A stretch of DNA of 64,000 nt from Deinococcus fonticola (lineage in GTDB: Bacteria > Deinococcota > Deinococci > Deinococcales > Deinococcaceae), in NCBI RefSeq assembly GCF_004634215.1, contig NZ_SMMH01000006.1:62001-126000 (forward strand), given 5' to 3'. Position numbers and translations under genes: made by a program. The notes under the pieces are model-generated. The model ran no database searches. It saw only the letters and a program-made list of their open reading frames with translations, and was not told the origin of the DNA. Position 1 is the stretch's first letter; each line of letters starts with the position of its first letter. Positions 50,577-61,190 of this stretch are shown here, piece by piece.

Positions 50577-51122
50577 TCAGCGGTAGATGTCGTAGCCGGT
50601 GATCTTGCCTGCGGGGCTGGGGTTCGTGGGGCTGATCTTCTCGGCGCGGTTGTACACGTTCCAGCCACTCTTGACGTTCAGTTCGGGAATGGCTTCCTCG
50701 CCGGCCGCCCAGGGAAACTGTTCGGGCAGGTTCACGGCGGGCGTGGTGGCGTCGGTGGGGCTGTAGATCAGCCACAGGCGGTTGCGGGCCACGGGTTCGC
50801 CCACGTCGTACTTCGCGTTGTTGTTCCGGTCGTCGAAGGCAATGGCCTGGTAAACGCCCGCCAGGTTGGGTAAACGCGGCAAGTCCAGCCCGAAGCGGCG
50901 TGTGGTGTCGTTCACCTTCACGACGTTCTGCGCGTACGTACTGTCGTTCGTGAACACGTTGGGAATGCCGGTGCCCACCAGCGCCAGGCGCAGACTGGGG
51001 TTGGTGCCCCAGTCGCCGTGCAGCGTGCCGCTCAGGTCGTACTGCTCGGGCGCCAGAACGTCTTTGCCCTGACAGGCGACGAGCAGGAGGGGCAGCAGGT
51101 AAAGGGAAAGGCGGCCTTTCAT
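50577..51122 (-). CDS. hypothetical lipoprotein
   Basis: A 181-aa protein with a lipoprotein signal peptide (MKGRLSLYLLPLLLVAC, lipobox LVAC). The mature part is beta-rich: YDLSGTLHGDWGTNPSLRLALVG, then AIAFDDRNNNAKYDVGEPVARNRLWLIY, an Asp/Asn-rich loop that could bind calcium. No family was recognised. The ATG follows a TACGCT box by 7 nt (51130-51135), so the mRNA is probably leaderless. Confidence 0.75.
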   Translation of the reverse strand: MKGRLSLYLLPLLLVACQGKDVLAPEQYDLSGTLHGDWGTNPSLRLALVGTGIPNVFTNDSTYAQNVVKVNDTTRRFGLDLPRLPNLAGVYQAIAFDDRNNNAKYDVGEPVARNRLWLIYSPTDATTPAVNLPEQFPWAAGEEAIPELNVKSGWNVYNRAEKISPTNPSPAGKITGYDIYR

Positions 51123-51206
51123 GCCAGGCAGCGTACCGCCTTAACCTGACCGCCGCGTGAAGACCCAGGGTGACCGACCGCCCTTTTTTATGCCCTGGGA
51201 GGCCGT

Positions 51207-51977
<771 letters not shown>

Positions 51978-51994
51978 CCCTGGCAGTGTAGAGC

Positions 51995-52145
51995 ATTGGA
52001 CAAAAGAACGCAGTGCTTTTTGTTCGAGCGGAGCGAGTGAATTTGGACGAGCAGGACGGACTGGAACAGCTCCGCAGGAGAGAATGGAGCGCTCTGGGTG
52101 GTGTTCTACAGAGCGCGGAATTCGCAGAACTGCTCTAGCGGCCCA
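51995..52145. repeat. structured intergenic sequence, candidate dispersed repeat
   Basis: The 260-bp gap between the cyclophilin gene and the small ORF contains GCGCTCTG (52089-52096)/CAGAGCGC (52109-52116) and several related CTCCGC/GCGGAG and GAGCGG/CTCGCT words. The purine-rich palindromic texture recalls intergenic repeat families of Deinococcus. Only one copy is in the window, so this is a suspicion. No gene was seen here. Confidence 0.35.
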
Positions 52146-52237
52146 GGATGAGGGGTCAAGCGACATCCCCGGCACCGACCACACAGGGCCGTGATGCCGG
52201 GGAAGGAGGCCGCCAGCCTGACAGCGCACGAACCCGC

Positions 52238-52486
52238 TTACACCAGGGAGGGCAGCAAGGACGGACGGCCTGTTCCGCCCGACAGCAGGCGATCCACGGT
52301 CACGTGCCCCCACTCCATCGCCTCGCTAAGGCGGAAGGTGCCTGGCAGGGTCACCTGCGCATCGATGATTTCGCCGTCGATGCGCACGCCCAGGGCCGGT
52401 ACGGGCGAAGGCGTAAAGCCGCCGGGATGAACGATATAAACGCGAATCTGCTTGCCTCTGTACACTTCCGATTCGAGTAACCGCAT
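52238..52486 (-). CDS. small hypothetical protein (82 aa)
   Basis: ATG at 52486 with GGAGG 8 nt upstream. The sequence begins [21 protein letters not shown] and continues with alternating hydrophobic strands ([18 protein letters not shown]), which looks like a small beta-barrel or swapped-hairpin protein. No family was recognised. The good ribosome binding site and codon use support a real gene. Confidence 0.6.
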   Translation of the reverse strand: MRLLESEVYRGKQIRVYIVHPGGFTPSPVPALGVRIDGEIIDAQVTLPGTFRLSEAMEWGHVTVDRLLSGGTGRPSLLPSLV

Positions 52487-52559
52487 GAGCGTAACCTCCG
52501 GGCAACGAGCGGCGCAGGGGACGTGGGGATTGTTCCCAAGCGTACTCTTCTTCCTTCAA

Positions 52560-52602
52560 ATGTCAGCGGGTTCCCTTTCTGATGGTGGGAAACCCGCTGA
52601 CG
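52560..52602 (-). terminator. terminator of pnp
   Basis: GTCAGCGGGTT (52562-52572) and AACCCGCTGAC (52591-52601) form a perfect 11-bp stem extended by CCC/GGG. On the minus strand it is followed by ATTTG. It lies 40 nt after the pnp stop. Confidence 0.75.
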
Positions 52603-52640
52603 GTCACTTCAGAGGCTGGAACCGGGAATTGAAACTGAGC

Positions 52641-55073
52641 TTATTCGGTGTCGGAGAGGGGCGGTGCCGGGGCAAACTGCTTGCCTTCCGCCTCCTGCGC
52701 TTCACGGGGGGCGGCGGGCGCACGATCCGGAAAGGGCGGCTGGGCGCTGCGCCATTCTCCGCTATCGGTGCTGGCGGGACGCTCTGCGCGTTCCTCGCGG
52801 TGTTCACGGGGAGGACGGTCTGTGCGTTCACCCCGGTCACTGCCTCCCCGGTCGCTGAAACCCCGATCACTGCGCGGGCCACGATCCCCCCGGTCGCCGC
52901 GTGGGCCACGGTCGCCCCGGTCACTGCCGCGTCCGCCGCCATCACGTCCGCCGCCTTCGCGGGGGGTGCGGGGGGCCACTTTGCCTTCCAGTTCCGGGCG
53001 AACCAGGTCAATTTTGCCGCGGTCGTCGATGTTGGCGATTTTCACGCGCAGCTTGTCGCCCAGCTTCAGCACGTCCTCGACACTGTTGATGCGCTCCTCG
53101 CTCATCTGGCTGATGTGCAGCATGCCGTCCTGGCCGGGGAACAGGTTCACGAAGGCGCCGAACGCCGCGATTTTCACCACCGTGCCGTCGTACTCGGCGC
53201 CCACTTTGGCTTCCTGCGTGACTTCCTGAATCCTGGCCCGGACGGCCGCCGCCGCCGCGCCGTCGTTCGTGAAGATGCGAATGGTGCCGTCTTCCTCGAT
53301 GGTGACCTGCGCGCCCATGGCTTCGAGTTCGCGCACCTGTTTGCCGCCGGGGCCGATGACCTTGCCGATCAGTTCGGGGTTGATCTTCATGGTCTCGATG
53401 CGCGGCGCGGTGGGTGACAGTTCCGGGCGCGGGGCGGCCAGGACTTCGGCCATTTTGCCCAGGATGTGCAGGCGGCCTTCTCTGGCCTGGTGCAGAGCCT
53501 CGCGCATGATCGCGGGGGTGATGCCGCCGACTTTGATGTCCATCTGAAGGGCCGTGACGCCCTCGGCAGAGCCGCAGACCTTGAAGTCCATGTCGCCCAG
53601 GGCGTCCTCCATGCCCAGGATATCGGTCAGCACGCGGTACTTCTCGCCCTCCATCACCAGGCCCATCGCCACGCCCGCTACCGGGGCCTTGATGGGCACG
53701 CCGGCGTCCATCAGCGAGAGCGTTCCGGCACACACCGTGGCCATCGAGGAAGACCCGTTGCTTTCCAGCACCTCGCCCACCACGCGAATGGTGTAGGGGA
53801 ATTCCTCGAAGCTGGGCAGCACCGCCCGAATGGCGCGTTTGGCCAGGTTACCGTGGCCGACCTCGCGGCGCGACTGCCCGCCCATGCGCTTGACTTCGCC
53901 CGTGCTGTACGGCGGGAAGTTGTAGTGCAGCAGGAACCTGTCGCCGGTTTCCTCGGTCAGGTCGTCGATCAGGATCTCGTCGCGCTCGGTGCCCAGGGTG
54001 GTCACGCCCAGGACCTGCGTTTCGCCGCGCGTAAAAATGGCGCTGCCGTGCGCCATCGGCAGGGGACGCGCCTCTATCCAGATGGGCCGTACCGTCTTGC
54101 TGCTGCGGCCGTCGGCCCGCAGGTCGTCGTCCAGAATAAGCTGGCGCAACATCTGCTTCTCGACCTTCGAGTACACGTTCTTCAGGGTGGCGGTCAGTTC
54201 CGCCGCGCCCTCGGCTTCAGGATCCGGGACGTACTCGGCAATGACCTTGCTGCGCACTTCCTTCGTGCGCACGCCGCGCTCCTTCTTGCCGCGCGTCAGC
54301 AGGGCGTCTTTCAGGCCCGCCGCGCGGAGTTTCTCGGTCATTTCCGGCACGTAATCGTGCGTCGGGCCGACTTCCTCCATGAAATTGAACTTCTCGTGGC
54401 CCACTTCCGAGCGCATCTGCTCGATCAACGCGATCACGCCCTGCATCTCGGCGTGCGCGAACTCGATGGCGCCCACCAGTTCTTCCTCGGACACCGTCTG
54501 GGCGCCGCACTCCACCATCATCACGGCGTCTTTCGTGCCGGCCACCACCAGGTCCATGCGGCTGCGCGAGAGCTGCTCGGCGGTGGGGTTCACCACGTAC
54601 TGACCATCCACCTGCCCCACGCGCACGCACGCCGTCGGGCCAGCCCACGGAATGTCGCTGATGCTCAGGGCCGCCGAGGCGCCGATGGGCCCCAGCACGT
54701 CCGGCGCGTTCTGCCCGTCGGCCGACAGCACCGTGATGATTACCTGCGTTTCGTGGCGGTAGCCTTTGGGGAACAGCGGGCGGATCTGCCGGTCCGTGAT
54801 GCGGGCACTCAGGATGGCCTTCTCGCCGGGCCGGCCCTCACGGCGGTGAAAACTGCCGGGAATCTTGCCGACCGCGTAATGCCGTTCCTCGAATTCCACC
54901 GTCAGCGGCAGGAAATCCAGTTTGCTCTGCGTGTCGCTGGCCTGCGCCGTCACCAGCAGCATGGTGTCGCCGTAACGCACGGTCACGCTGCCCGACACCA
55001 GCTTGGCCAGTTTGCCCGTTTCAATGCTGAGTTCCTTGCCGCCCAGCATCGTTTTGAATGTTTTGCCGATCAT
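52641..55073 (-). CDS. pnp: polynucleotide phosphorylase with Arg/Gly/Asp-rich tail
   Basis: An 810-aa 3'-to-5' phosphorolytic exoribonuclease. Two RNase PH domains flank a helical domain ([20 protein letters not shown], later [20 protein letters not shown]). The KH domain has [20 protein letters not shown] and the S1 domain [21 protein letters not shown]. After S1 (about residue 695) comes a 115-residue disordered tail with [19 protein letters not shown] repeats and [10 protein letters not shown], longer than the usual short tail. The tail may bind RNA or RNA-processing partners. The ATG at 55073 follows TACACT by 7 nt. Confidence 0.96.
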   Translation of the reverse strand: MIGKTFKTMLGGKELSIETGKLAKLVSGSVTVRYGDTMLLVTAQASDTQSKLDFLPLTVEFEERHYAVGKIPGSFHRREGRPGEKAILSARITDRQIRPLFPKGYRHETQVIITVLSADGQNAPDVLGPIGASAALSISDIPWAGPTACVRVGQVDGQYVVNPTAEQLSRSRMDLVVAGTKDAVMMVECGAQTVSEEELVGAIEFAHAEMQGVIALIEQMRSEVGHEKFNFMEEVGPTHDYVPEMTEKLRAAGLKDALLTRGKKERGVRTKEVRSKVIAEYVPDPEAEGAAELTATLKNVYSKVEKQMLRQLILDDDLRADGRSSKTVRPIWIEARPLPMAHGSAIFTRGETQVLGVTTLGTERDEILIDDLTEETGDRFLLHYNFPPYSTGEVKRMGGQSRREVGHGNLAKRAIRAVLPSFEEFPYTIRVVGEVLESNGSSSMATVCAGTLSLMDAGVPIKAPVAGVAMGLVMEGEKYRVLTDILGMEDALGDMDFKVCGSAEGVTALQMDIKVGGITPAIMREALHQAREGRLHILGKMAEVLAAPRPELSPTAPRIETMKINPELIGKVIGPGGKQVRELEAMGAQVTIEEDGTIRIFTNDGAAAAAVRARIQEVTQEAKVGAEYDGTVVKIAAFGAFVNLFPGQDGMLHISQMSEERINSVEDVLKLGDKLRVKIANIDDRGKIDLVRPELEGKVAPRTPREGGGRDGGGRGSDRGDRGPRGDRGDRGPRSDRGFSDRGGSDRGERTDRPPREHREERAERPASTDSGEWRSAQPPFPDRAPAAPREAQEAEGKQFAPAPPLSDTE

Positions 55074-55165
55074 GGGAAACAGTGTAGCCCGCTGAAAGGA
55101 AGGAAAAGGCACCCTGCACCGAAAGCGTGACGCGGCCTGCAAGACAAGTGGGGTTAACTGTGGGC

Positions 55166-56230
55166 ATGAGGTTGTCGCTTCGCCCGGTTCTGTTCATTGC
55201 GCTGCTGTTCTCGGCTTCGGCACAGGCCAGCGGTGGTTCTCTGTCGCTGATGGAAAACTGGCAGAACATGGGCAACGCGCCCATTGCGGTCAGCCCAGAC
55301 GCTTCACTGATAGCCACGACGCGTTCCCCGCTGGGGTCACCGTACCGGCCTTACGACACGCGCCTGGAAGTGCGGGACACGCGCACCATGAAGCTGCTTT
55401 ACCGCGCCCAGCCCGCCAACGGCGACGGGAAGACGCTGCTGTTCAGCCCCGACAGCAAAACACTCTGGACGGCCCATACGGGAACCCTTCATTACGACGC
55501 CCGTTCCGGCCAGCCGCTGGAGAACCGCGAAGGCAGCGACGGCCCCGGCATCAGCGCCCTGGCTTTCTCACCCGGCGGGGAAACTTACGCGCTGGCGGGC
55601 GTGAATGTTATCGGGAATCACAGTGTTTCGCTTGATGACACGGCGTCGGGCAAGCTGCAGTGGTCAGGCACGCCGTCCCCCCCGACCGGCGCCGAGAGCG
55701 AGCGGGCCAACTGGGTTCACTCGCTGGCGTTCAGTCCTGACGGTTCACTGGTGGCGAGTGGTTCCGGCGGGGGCGGCGTGATCCTGCGGGACGCTCAAAC
55801 TGGGAAACGTCTGCGTCACCTGACGGACACGGCAGAAGGGGCAAGGCGGGCCATGCGCAAAGGCTGGACGGCCCACGCTGACACCGTGACAGCCGTACAT
55901 TTCCTGTCGCCCACGCGCCTGCTGAGTGCCTCGCGCGACGGGAAGTTGAAATTGTGGAATGCCGCCACGGGTGAACTGCTCGCCCGCCTGCGCTTGAACG
56001 GCGGTTTGCTGGCGGCGGACGTGACCTCTGACGGGCGCATTCTCGCCGCGACTGGGCGCGGGCTGGTACTGGTTGGAACGCAGGAAGATGAGTTACGGAT
56101 GCTGGAAGTCCTGCGGAGCGCACCTCAGAACCCATTCACAGATGTCAGCGTGACCCATAAAGTCGGGAAAGCGTTCCACGTCTGGCTCATGACCCGCAAA
56201 GGCACCCTGAGTCACTGGTTCCTGAGGTAA
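55166..56230 (+). CDS. secreted WD40-repeat protein
   Basis: A 354-aa protein with a signal peptide ([21 protein letters not shown]). WD40-like blades follow: [80 protein letters not shown] and a final degenerate blade. It is probably a propeller scaffold in the periplasm or at the surface. The ATG at 55166 is chosen because an earlier in-frame codon would place 13 residues before the signal peptide. Confidence 0.85.
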   Translation: MRLSLRPVLFIALLFSASAQASGGSLSLMENWQNMGNAPIAVSPDASLIATTRSPLGSPYRPYDTRLEVRDTRTMKLLYRAQPANGDGKTLLFSPDSKTLWTAHTGTLHYDARSGQPLENREGSDGPGISALAFSPGGETYALAGVNVIGNHSVSLDDTASGKLQWSGTPSPPTGAESERANWVHSLAFSPDGSLVASGSGGGGVILRDAQTGKRLRHLTDTAEGARRAMRKGWTAHADTVTAVHFLSPTRLLSASRDGKLKLWNAATGELLARLRLNGGLLAADVTSDGRILAATGRGLVLVGTQEDELRMLEVLRSAPQNPFTDVSVTHKVGKAFHVWLMTRKGTLSHWFLR

Positions 56231-56278
56231 AGCTGCACCAGGGACACAAATTGCCACCGTTCCGGGCAGACTGCCTGC

Positions 56279-56437
56279 ATGGCTCAGATTCTGCCGACGG
56301 TGCTGGTTCTGCTTCTCACGGCTTTAATTGGCTGGGGCCTCATAGTTCTGGTCAAGCGGCTGGACAGCATGGGCGGCGAGGGCCACGGCGTGCGGGGCCG
56401 CGTGGCCGAGCCGCAGGACGCGAAGTCAGATAAGTGA
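56279..56437 (+). CDS. small single-pass membrane protein (52 aa)
   Basis: An ATG at 56279 opens a 52-codon frame ending TGA at 56435-56437. It starts MAQILPTVLVLLLTALIGWG and continues with LIVLVKRLDSMGG and a charged tail ending DAKSDK. One transmembrane helix with a basic cytoplasmic boundary is clear. CAGACT lies 6 nt before the ATG, a weak leaderless -10 box. It lies between the WD40 and aldo/keto reductase genes. Function unknown. Confidence 0.6.
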   Translation: MAQILPTVLVLLLTALIGWGLIVLVKRLDSMGGEGHGVRGRVAEPQDAKSDK

Positions 56438-56501
56438 ACCCTCAGGATAGGCTGGTTCTTTCCATGCTCAGGCGCGGCAGTATGGAGTCCGGAGGTACGG
56501 C

Positions 56502-57311
56502 ATGAGTGTTCCGCGTTTTGGGCTGGGAACGTTTCGGTTGAAGGATGATGTGGTCAGGCGCGTGGTGGGTGACGCGCTGGAACTGGGTTACCGCGCCATC
56601 GACACGGCGCAGGGCTACGACAACGAGGCCGAGATCGGCGAGGTGTTGGAGGCCTCCGGCGTGCCGCGCCAGGAGATTTACCTCACCACCAAGATCAAGC
56701 CGGCGAATTTTGCGCCGGACGCCCTGATCGCTAGCCTGCGCGAAAGCAACGAGAAGTTGCGGGTGGACGCGGTGGATTTGACGCTGATTCACTGGCCCGT
56801 GCCGAACGGGGCCGTGAACCCGCAGGACTACCTGAAGGCGCTGGCCGAGGCCCAGCAGTCGGGCCTGACGCGCGGAATCGGCGTCTCAAACTTCAATATC
56901 GCCGGGTTGAAACAGGCCCGCGAGATTCTGGGCGACACACCCATCATGACGAATCAGGTGGAAATTCACCCTTACCTGCAGAACCGCAAACTGGCAGAGT
57001 TTGCCCAGCAGGAAGGGATTCACCTGACCTCGTACATGACGCTGGCGGTTGGAAAAGTCATGGAAGACGAGGTGCTGCAAGACATTGCCCGTCAGCACGC
57101 GGCCACGCCCGCCCAGGTGGCGCTGGCGTGGGCGTTGCAGCGCGGCTTCAGTGTCATTCCCTCCAGCACGAAACGCGAGAACCTGGCCAGCAACCTGAGG
57201 GCGCAGGAACTCACGCTGACCGAAGAGGACATGGCCCGCATCGCCACCCTCGATCAGGGCGGAGCCGTGCGCCTGGCCAACCCGGAGAGCGCCCGCCCCG
57301 ACTGGGACTGA
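56502..57311 (+). CDS. aldo/keto reductase (2,5-diketo-D-gluconate reductase-like)
   Basis: A 269-aa NADPH-dependent TIM-barrel reductase. The catalytic tetrad is seen as Asp in YRAIDTAQGYDNE with Tyr, Lys in LTTKIKP and His in TLIHWPVP. Cofactor motifs GIGVSNFN and VIPSSTKRENLASNL are present. GGAGG precedes the ATG. The next gene encodes gluconokinase, which supports a keto-gluconate substrate, although the family is broad. Confidence 0.9.
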   Translation: MSVPRFGLGTFRLKDDVVRRVVGDALELGYRAIDTAQGYDNEAEIGEVLEASGVPRQEIYLTTKIKPANFAPDALIASLRESNEKLRVDAVDLTLIHWPVPNGAVNPQDYLKALAEAQQSGLTRGIGVSNFNIAGLKQAREILGDTPIMTNQVEIHPYLQNRKLAEFAQQEGIHLTSYMTLAVGKVMEDEVLQDIARQHAATPAQVALAWALQRGFSVIPSSTKRENLASNLRAQELTLTEEDMARIATLDQGGAVRLANPESARPDWD

Positions 57312-57330
57312 GAACACTGGACTTCGGGAA

Positions 57331-57822
57331 ATGAACACGCGAGCAGTGATCGTGATGGGCGTGTCGGGCAGCGGCAAAACCACGCTGGGAACGGCGCTGG
57401 CGAAGCGCCTCGGCTGGGAATTTGTCGACGCCGACGACTACCACCCGCAGGCCAACCGCGAAAAGATGGCCCGTGGTCAGCCCTTGAACGACAATGACCG
57501 GCAGCCCTGGCTGGAGATCCTCCACAGGCTGCTGGCCGACCACGTCCGTGAGGGAAGGCCGCTGGTGCTGGCCTGCTCGGCCCTGAAACAGAAGTACCGT
57601 GACACCCTGATGCAGGGCATGGACGGCGTAGCCCTGGTGTACCCGCACGGCAGCCAGGATCTTATTGCCGAACGTCTGCGGGAGCGCGGGAGCAGTCACT
57701 TCATGCCGGTGAGCCTGCTGGACAGCCAGTTCGAGACGCTGGAGCCGCCCACGAACGCCATTGAGGCCGACATCCGCAGACCGACCAGTGAACTTGTGTC
57801 GCTCATCATGGAGCAGCTGTAA
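57331..57822 (+). CDS. gntK: gluconokinase
   Basis: A 163-aa P-loop kinase that phosphorylates D-gluconate to 6-phosphogluconate. VMGVSGSGKTTLGTALA is the P-loop at residues 9-25. DADDYHPQANREKMARGQPLNDNDRQPW, the gluconate signature, and VLACSALKQKYRD follow. It sits 19 nt after the aldo/keto reductase gene, probably in one operon that funnels keto-gluconate into the pentose phosphate or Entner-Doudoroff routes. Confidence 0.93.
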   Translation: MNTRAVIVMGVSGSGKTTLGTALAKRLGWEFVDADDYHPQANREKMARGQPLNDNDRQPWLEILHRLLADHVREGRPLVLACSALKQKYRDTLMQGMDGVALVYPHGSQDLIAERLRERGSSHFMPVSLLDSQFETLEPPTNAIEADIRRPTSELVSLIMEQL

Positions 57823-57828
57823 TTCTCT

Positions 57829-57858
57829 CGTTCAGTTTCTCCATTGTCTTACTGAACG
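57829..57858 (+). promoter_or_regulatory. 30-bp dyad, probable biotin-regulon operator (bioY side)
   Basis: CGTTCAGT (57829-57836), N14, ACTGAACG (57851-57858): same arms and same spacing as the bioB operator at 19372-19401. It covers the candidate -35 TTGTCT (57844-57849). The -10 TAGAAT follows at 57866-57871, 7 nt before the GTG start of bioY. Confidence 0.8.
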
Positions 57859-57878
57859 AATGGCGTAGAATACCGGCC

Positions 57879-58436
57879 GTGAAGACGAAAGACATCGTTT
57901 ATATCGCGCTGTTTGCAGCGATTATGGCCGCGCTGGCGGTTATTCCGCCGGTCATGCTGGGCACCGGGGTGCCTATTTCCTCGCAGAGCATGGGGCCGAT
58001 GCTGGCGGGGGCCATTCTGGGGGCACGGCGCGGGGCGCTGTCGATGCTGCTGTTCCTGGTGCTGGTGGCGGTGGGGTTGCCGCTGCTGGTGGGCGGGCGT
58101 GGGGGCGCGGGCGTCTTCGCGGGCGTGACCGGCGGCTTTCTGGTCAGCTGGCCCATCGCCGCTTACCTGATTGGCCTGCTAACCGAGCGCTACTGGCACA
58201 GGCTCAGCGTGCCGCTGGCCCTGGCGATCATTTTCGTGACCTCGGTGGTCGTGATGTACGGCATCGGGAACGCCTGGCTCAGCATCGCCGCGCCCATGAG
58301 TTACCTGAAAGCCACCCTCGCCGCCGGGCCGTTCCTGCCGGGCGACTTCGTGAAAGCCCTGCTGACGGCCGTGATCGCCGTGACCGTGAAGCGCAGTTAC
58401 CCGATCATTCGCCCGGCGCGCATCGCTGCGGCCTGA
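57879..58436 (+). CDS. bioY: biotin transporter substrate-binding (S) component
   Basis: A 185-aa membrane protein with about six transmembrane helices, the S component of the biotin ECF transporter. Signature stretches are IPPVMLGTGVPISSQSMGPML, GAILGARRGALSML and the loop GGRGGAGVFAGVTGGFLVSWP. The GTG at 57879 gives MKTKDIVYIALFAA. It is cotranscribed with the ATPase and T component downstream and preceded by the biotin-type operator. Confidence 0.95.
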   Translation: MKTKDIVYIALFAAIMAALAVIPPVMLGTGVPISSQSMGPMLAGAILGARRGALSMLLFLVLVAVGLPLLVGGRGGAGVFAGVTGGFLVSWPIAAYLIGLLTERYWHRLSVPLALAIIFVTSVVVMYGIGNAWLSIAAPMSYLKATLAAGPFLPGDFVKALLTAVIAVTVKRSYPIIRPARIAAA

Positions 58437-58497
58437 ACGCCACTCAAACCGCGAGTCCGGGCTCCACTGGCCCGGCTTCTTTCTGGTGGGAACCTGA

Positions 58498-59172
58498 ATG
58501 ATCGAGCTTAAAGAGGTCAGCCACGTCTACGAGAGTGGCCCCGTCCTGCAGGGCGTGAATCTCAAGCTGCCGGAGCGGCGCATCGGCGTAATCGGCAGCA
58601 ACGGCAGTGGCAAAAGCACCTTCGCCCGGCTGCTCAACGGGCTGCTGCTGCCCACCCACGGGCAGGTGCTGGTGGACGGCCTGAACACCCGTGAACAGGC
58701 CAGGGAGGTGCGCCGCCGCGTGGGCTTCGTGTTTCAGAACCCGGACAACCAGATCGTTTTTCCGGTGGTCGAGGAAGACCTGGCCTTCGGCCTGAAGAAC
58801 CTCAAACTTCCGCCCGCCGAAATCGAGGCGCGCATCACGGCGGTGCTGGCGCGCTACGACCTGCAGGCGTTCCGGCAGCACTCTTCTCACCTGCTGTCGG
58901 GCGGGCAGAAGCAACTGATGGCGATTTCCGGCGTGCTGGTCATGCAACCCGAGTACGTGGTCTTCGACGAACCCACTACCCTGCTCGACCTGCGCAACCG
59001 CAACCGCATCGTGCAGGTGATCCGCGAGTTACCGCAGACCGCCATCGTGGTCACGCACGACCTGGACTTGCTGGCCGACTTTGGGCGCGTTCTGGTGTTC
59101 GACGGTGGGCGCGTGGTCATGGACGCGCCGCCCGCGCAGGCCATCGCGTTCTACCGCGAGTTGATGGCGTGA
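58498..59172 (+). CDS. bioM: biotin ECF transporter ATPase
   Basis: A 224-aa ABC ATPase. Walker A is [15 protein letters not shown] (residues 33-47), the Q-loop [12 protein letters not shown] is typical of ECF ATPases, the signature [14 protein letters not shown] and Walker [13 protein letters not shown] are intact, and the H-loop is [10 protein letters not shown] single ATPase implies a homodimer. It starts 61 nt after bioY and overlaps bioN by GTGA. Confidence 0.93.
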   Translation: MIELKEVSHVYESGPVLQGVNLKLPERRIGVIGSNGSGKSTFARLLNGLLLPTHGQVLVDGLNTREQAREVRRRVGFVFQNPDNQIVFPVVEEDLAFGLKNLKLPPAEIEARITAVLARYDLQAFRQHSSHLLSGGQKQLMAISGVLVMQPEYVVFDEPTTLLDLRNRNRIVQVIRELPQTAIVVTHDLDLLADFGRVLVFDGGRVVMDAPPAQAIAFYRELMA

Positions 59173-59765
59173 CCCTCGGGCTGTACGTCCAGCGGGCCTC
59201 CCCGCTGCACCGCCTCGCGGCGGGCTGGAAACTCCTGCTGCTGGCCGTGTCCGGCGTGCTGATCTTTACTGTGCAGGACTGGCGCCTCCTGCTGGGGTGG
59301 CTGGCGCTGACGCTGGCGCTGTACGGCCTGGCCCGAATGGGCGCGAAAACGACATGGGCGCAAGTGAGGCCCTCGCTGGGGCTGCTGGCGTTCTTCCTGG
59401 TGTTTCAGGCGGTGTTCACCAACTGGGAAGCGGGCCTGGTCACGGTGCTGCGCTTCGGCGTGATGATTCTGCTGGCGTCCCTGGTCACGCTCACCACCCG
59501 CGTCTCCGACCTGCTGGCCACGCTGGAACGCGCCCTGAAGCCCCTGGCCCGCTTCGGCGTGAACCCGGCCAAGGTGAGCCTCGCCATTTCCCTGACGCTG
59601 CGCTTCATTCCGGTGATCGCGCAGACCGTCAGTGACGTGCAGGACGCCCAGCGTGCGCGCGGCATCGAGAAGAACCAGCTCGCCACCGCCATTCCCGTCA
59701 TTATCCGTACGCTGAAAATGGCCGACGACGTGGCCGACGCCATCGACGCCCGCTCGTTCGATTAG
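59169..59765 (+). CDS. bioN: biotin ECF transporter transmembrane (T) component
   Basis: A 198-aa EcfT-type protein with four or five transmembrane helices and the coupling-helix motif [14 protein letters not shown]. It links the S component to the ATPases in the inner membrane. The GTG at 59169 overlaps the bioM stop by GTGA. A weak hairpin follows at 59785-59800. Confidence 0.9.
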   Translation: MTLGLYVQRASPLHRLAAGWKLLLLAVSGVLIFTVQDWRLLLGWLALTLALYGLARMGAKTTWAQVRPSLGLLAFFLVFQAVFTNWEAGLVTVLRFGVMILLASLVTLTTRVSDLLATLERALKPLARFGVNPAKVSLAISLTLRFIPVIAQTVSDVQDAQRARGIEKNQLATAIPVIIRTLKMADDVADAIDARSFD

Positions 59766-59800
59766 GCGTCGTGGGTCTTGGGAAAAGCTGTTGCTACAGC

Positions 59801-60622
59801 CTAATTTTCTTCCGGCACGTCCGGGAAGTTGCTGAGGGGAAAGGTGTCCACGTTCGCGCTGCGCTGCTGCACCAGCACGCCGCCGTCCACGACGATGAAT
59901 TGCCCGGTGATGTAACTGGCGTCGTCGCTGGCGAGAAATGCGGCCGCGCCGGTCATGTCCTCGGCGGTGCCGTAACGGCCCAGCGGAACGACTCTGGCGC
60001 GTTCGGCGAGGTCTGCGCCGCTCAGGCCATACGTGTTGATGAACCCCGGCACGACACCGTTGACGCGCACGCCGTAGGGCGCCAGGTCAAGGGCGAGGGC
60101 GCGGGTAAACGCTTCCACGCCTCCCTTCGCGGCGTCGTAGGCGGTGAAGCCCCGGTGAGACCTGGTGGCCCCGCCGCTGGACACGTTGATGATGACGCCC
60201 TGACGGCGTTTGACCATGCCGGGCGCGGCGCGGCGGGCACACAGGAACATGCTGCGCAGGTTGGTGTTCAGCAGGGCGTCCCACCAGTCGGGGTCGGCGT
60301 CCAGAAAATGCCGCTGATCCGAAATCAGCGCGGCGTTGTTCACCAGCACGTCCACCCGGCCCAGTTCGCGCTCGGTCTGGTCGAAGAAAGCGTCCACAAC
60401 TTCTTTTTTCGACACGTCGCCGTGAATCGGGATGGCCGCGCCGCCCGCCGCCTGAATTTCCGAGACCACCGCCTGCGCCGCCTCGACCTTGATGTCGTTG
60501 ACCGCCACCTGGGCGCCCTCGCGCGCGAACCGCAGCGCGAACGCCCGCCCGATGCCGCCGCCCGCCCCCGTGACCAGCACGGTTTTGCCGCTGAAGCGCC
60601 GTCCTGCATTCATTTGCGTCAT
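59801..60622 (-). CDS. short-chain dehydrogenase/reductase
   Basis: A 273-aa classical SDR. The Rossmann motif is VLVTGAGGGIGRAFALRFA, NNAAL is the stabilising motif, and the catalytic residues are Ser in IINVSSGGA and Tyr/Lys in FTAYDAAKGGV, with VNGVVPGFINT and DGGVL near the end. The substrate is unknown; hydroxy-acid, sugar or 3-hydroxyacyl derivatives are possible. The ATG at 60622 follows TAAGGT by 6 nt. Converges with bioN. Confidence 0.9.
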   Translation of the reverse strand: MTQMNAGRRFSGKTVLVTGAGGGIGRAFALRFAREGAQVAVNDIKVEAAQAVVSEIQAAGGAAIPIHGDVSKKEVVDAFFDQTERELGRVDVLVNNAALISDQRHFLDADPDWWDALLNTNLRSMFLCARRAAPGMVKRRQGVIINVSSGGATRSHRGFTAYDAAKGGVEAFTRALALDLAPYGVRVNGVVPGFINTYGLSGADLAERARVVPLGRYGTAEDMTGAAAFLASDDASYITGQFIVVDGGVLVQQRSANVDTFPLSNFPDVPEEN

Positions 60623-60631
60623 GCCCTCACC

Positions 60632-61150
60632 TTATGAGATCCCGGCCTCGATTCTCTCGCGGTGATGCCGCGTGTGCCCGGCAGTCACGCGCAGCCAGCC
60701 CAGCGGGTCGATCAGGCCGAACGCCGGGTGAAAGAATTTCCGTTCACTGGAAGCGTCCACCGGCACGCTCAACCACTCGCGGCTGGCGGCGATGCGGGCC
60801 AGCAGGTCTTCGGGCGTCGCTTCGCCCGTAGGCACCGTTCCGGGCGGGGCCAGGCGTTTGCCGTCCTTCAGGTCGGTGTATTTCTGCGGCATGTCGGGGA
60901 TGGGTTTGTCCGACAGCAGCAGCCGAATGACCTTGCTGCTTCCCTCGTTCGCCAGCACGATGTGTTCCGCTTCCTGCGCGGGCGACCACTCGCACCCCGG
61001 CCTGACCTGCTGCCAGCCCTCGCCGCCCGCCCGGCGAATCACGCCCTCCAGCGCCTGCAATTCTGCCGCCAGTTGCGCTGAAAGCTCCGCGCCACTGCCG
61101 TACTGAGCGTTTATTTCCCTAAAATCTGCTTCCGCCTGTGCATTCAACAT
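60632..61150 (-). CDS. DinB-family protein
   Basis: A 172-aa four-helix-bundle protein. Metal-binding His positions are seen in WSPAQEAEHIVL and the C-terminal GHTRHHRERI, typical of DinB/YfiT-like putative metalloenzymes, some of which act as thiol transferases. The family is expanded in Deinococcus. The ATG at 61150 follows TACACT by 5 nt, with a dyad at 61191-61208 upstream. The SDR starts 9 nt after its stop but has its own -10 box. Confidence 0.8.
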   Translation of the reverse strand: MLNAQAEADFREINAQYGSGAELSAQLAAELQALEGVIRRAGGEGWQQVRPGCEWSPAQEAEHIVLANEGSSKVIRLLLSDKPIPDMPQKYTDLKDGKRLAPPGTVPTGEATPEDLLARIAASREWLSVPVDASSERKFFHPAFGLIDPLGWLRVTAGHTRHHRERIEAGIS

Positions 61151-61190
61151 GCCCCAGTGTATGGGCTAGACGGGCAGACAAAATCACGGA

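Noticed and set aside
52215..52275. GGGAGGGCAGCAAGG-like segment resembling the SRP RNA tip
   Set aside because: The GTCAGG partner and the GGAA loop are missing, and the stretch is the 3' end of a plausible small gene.
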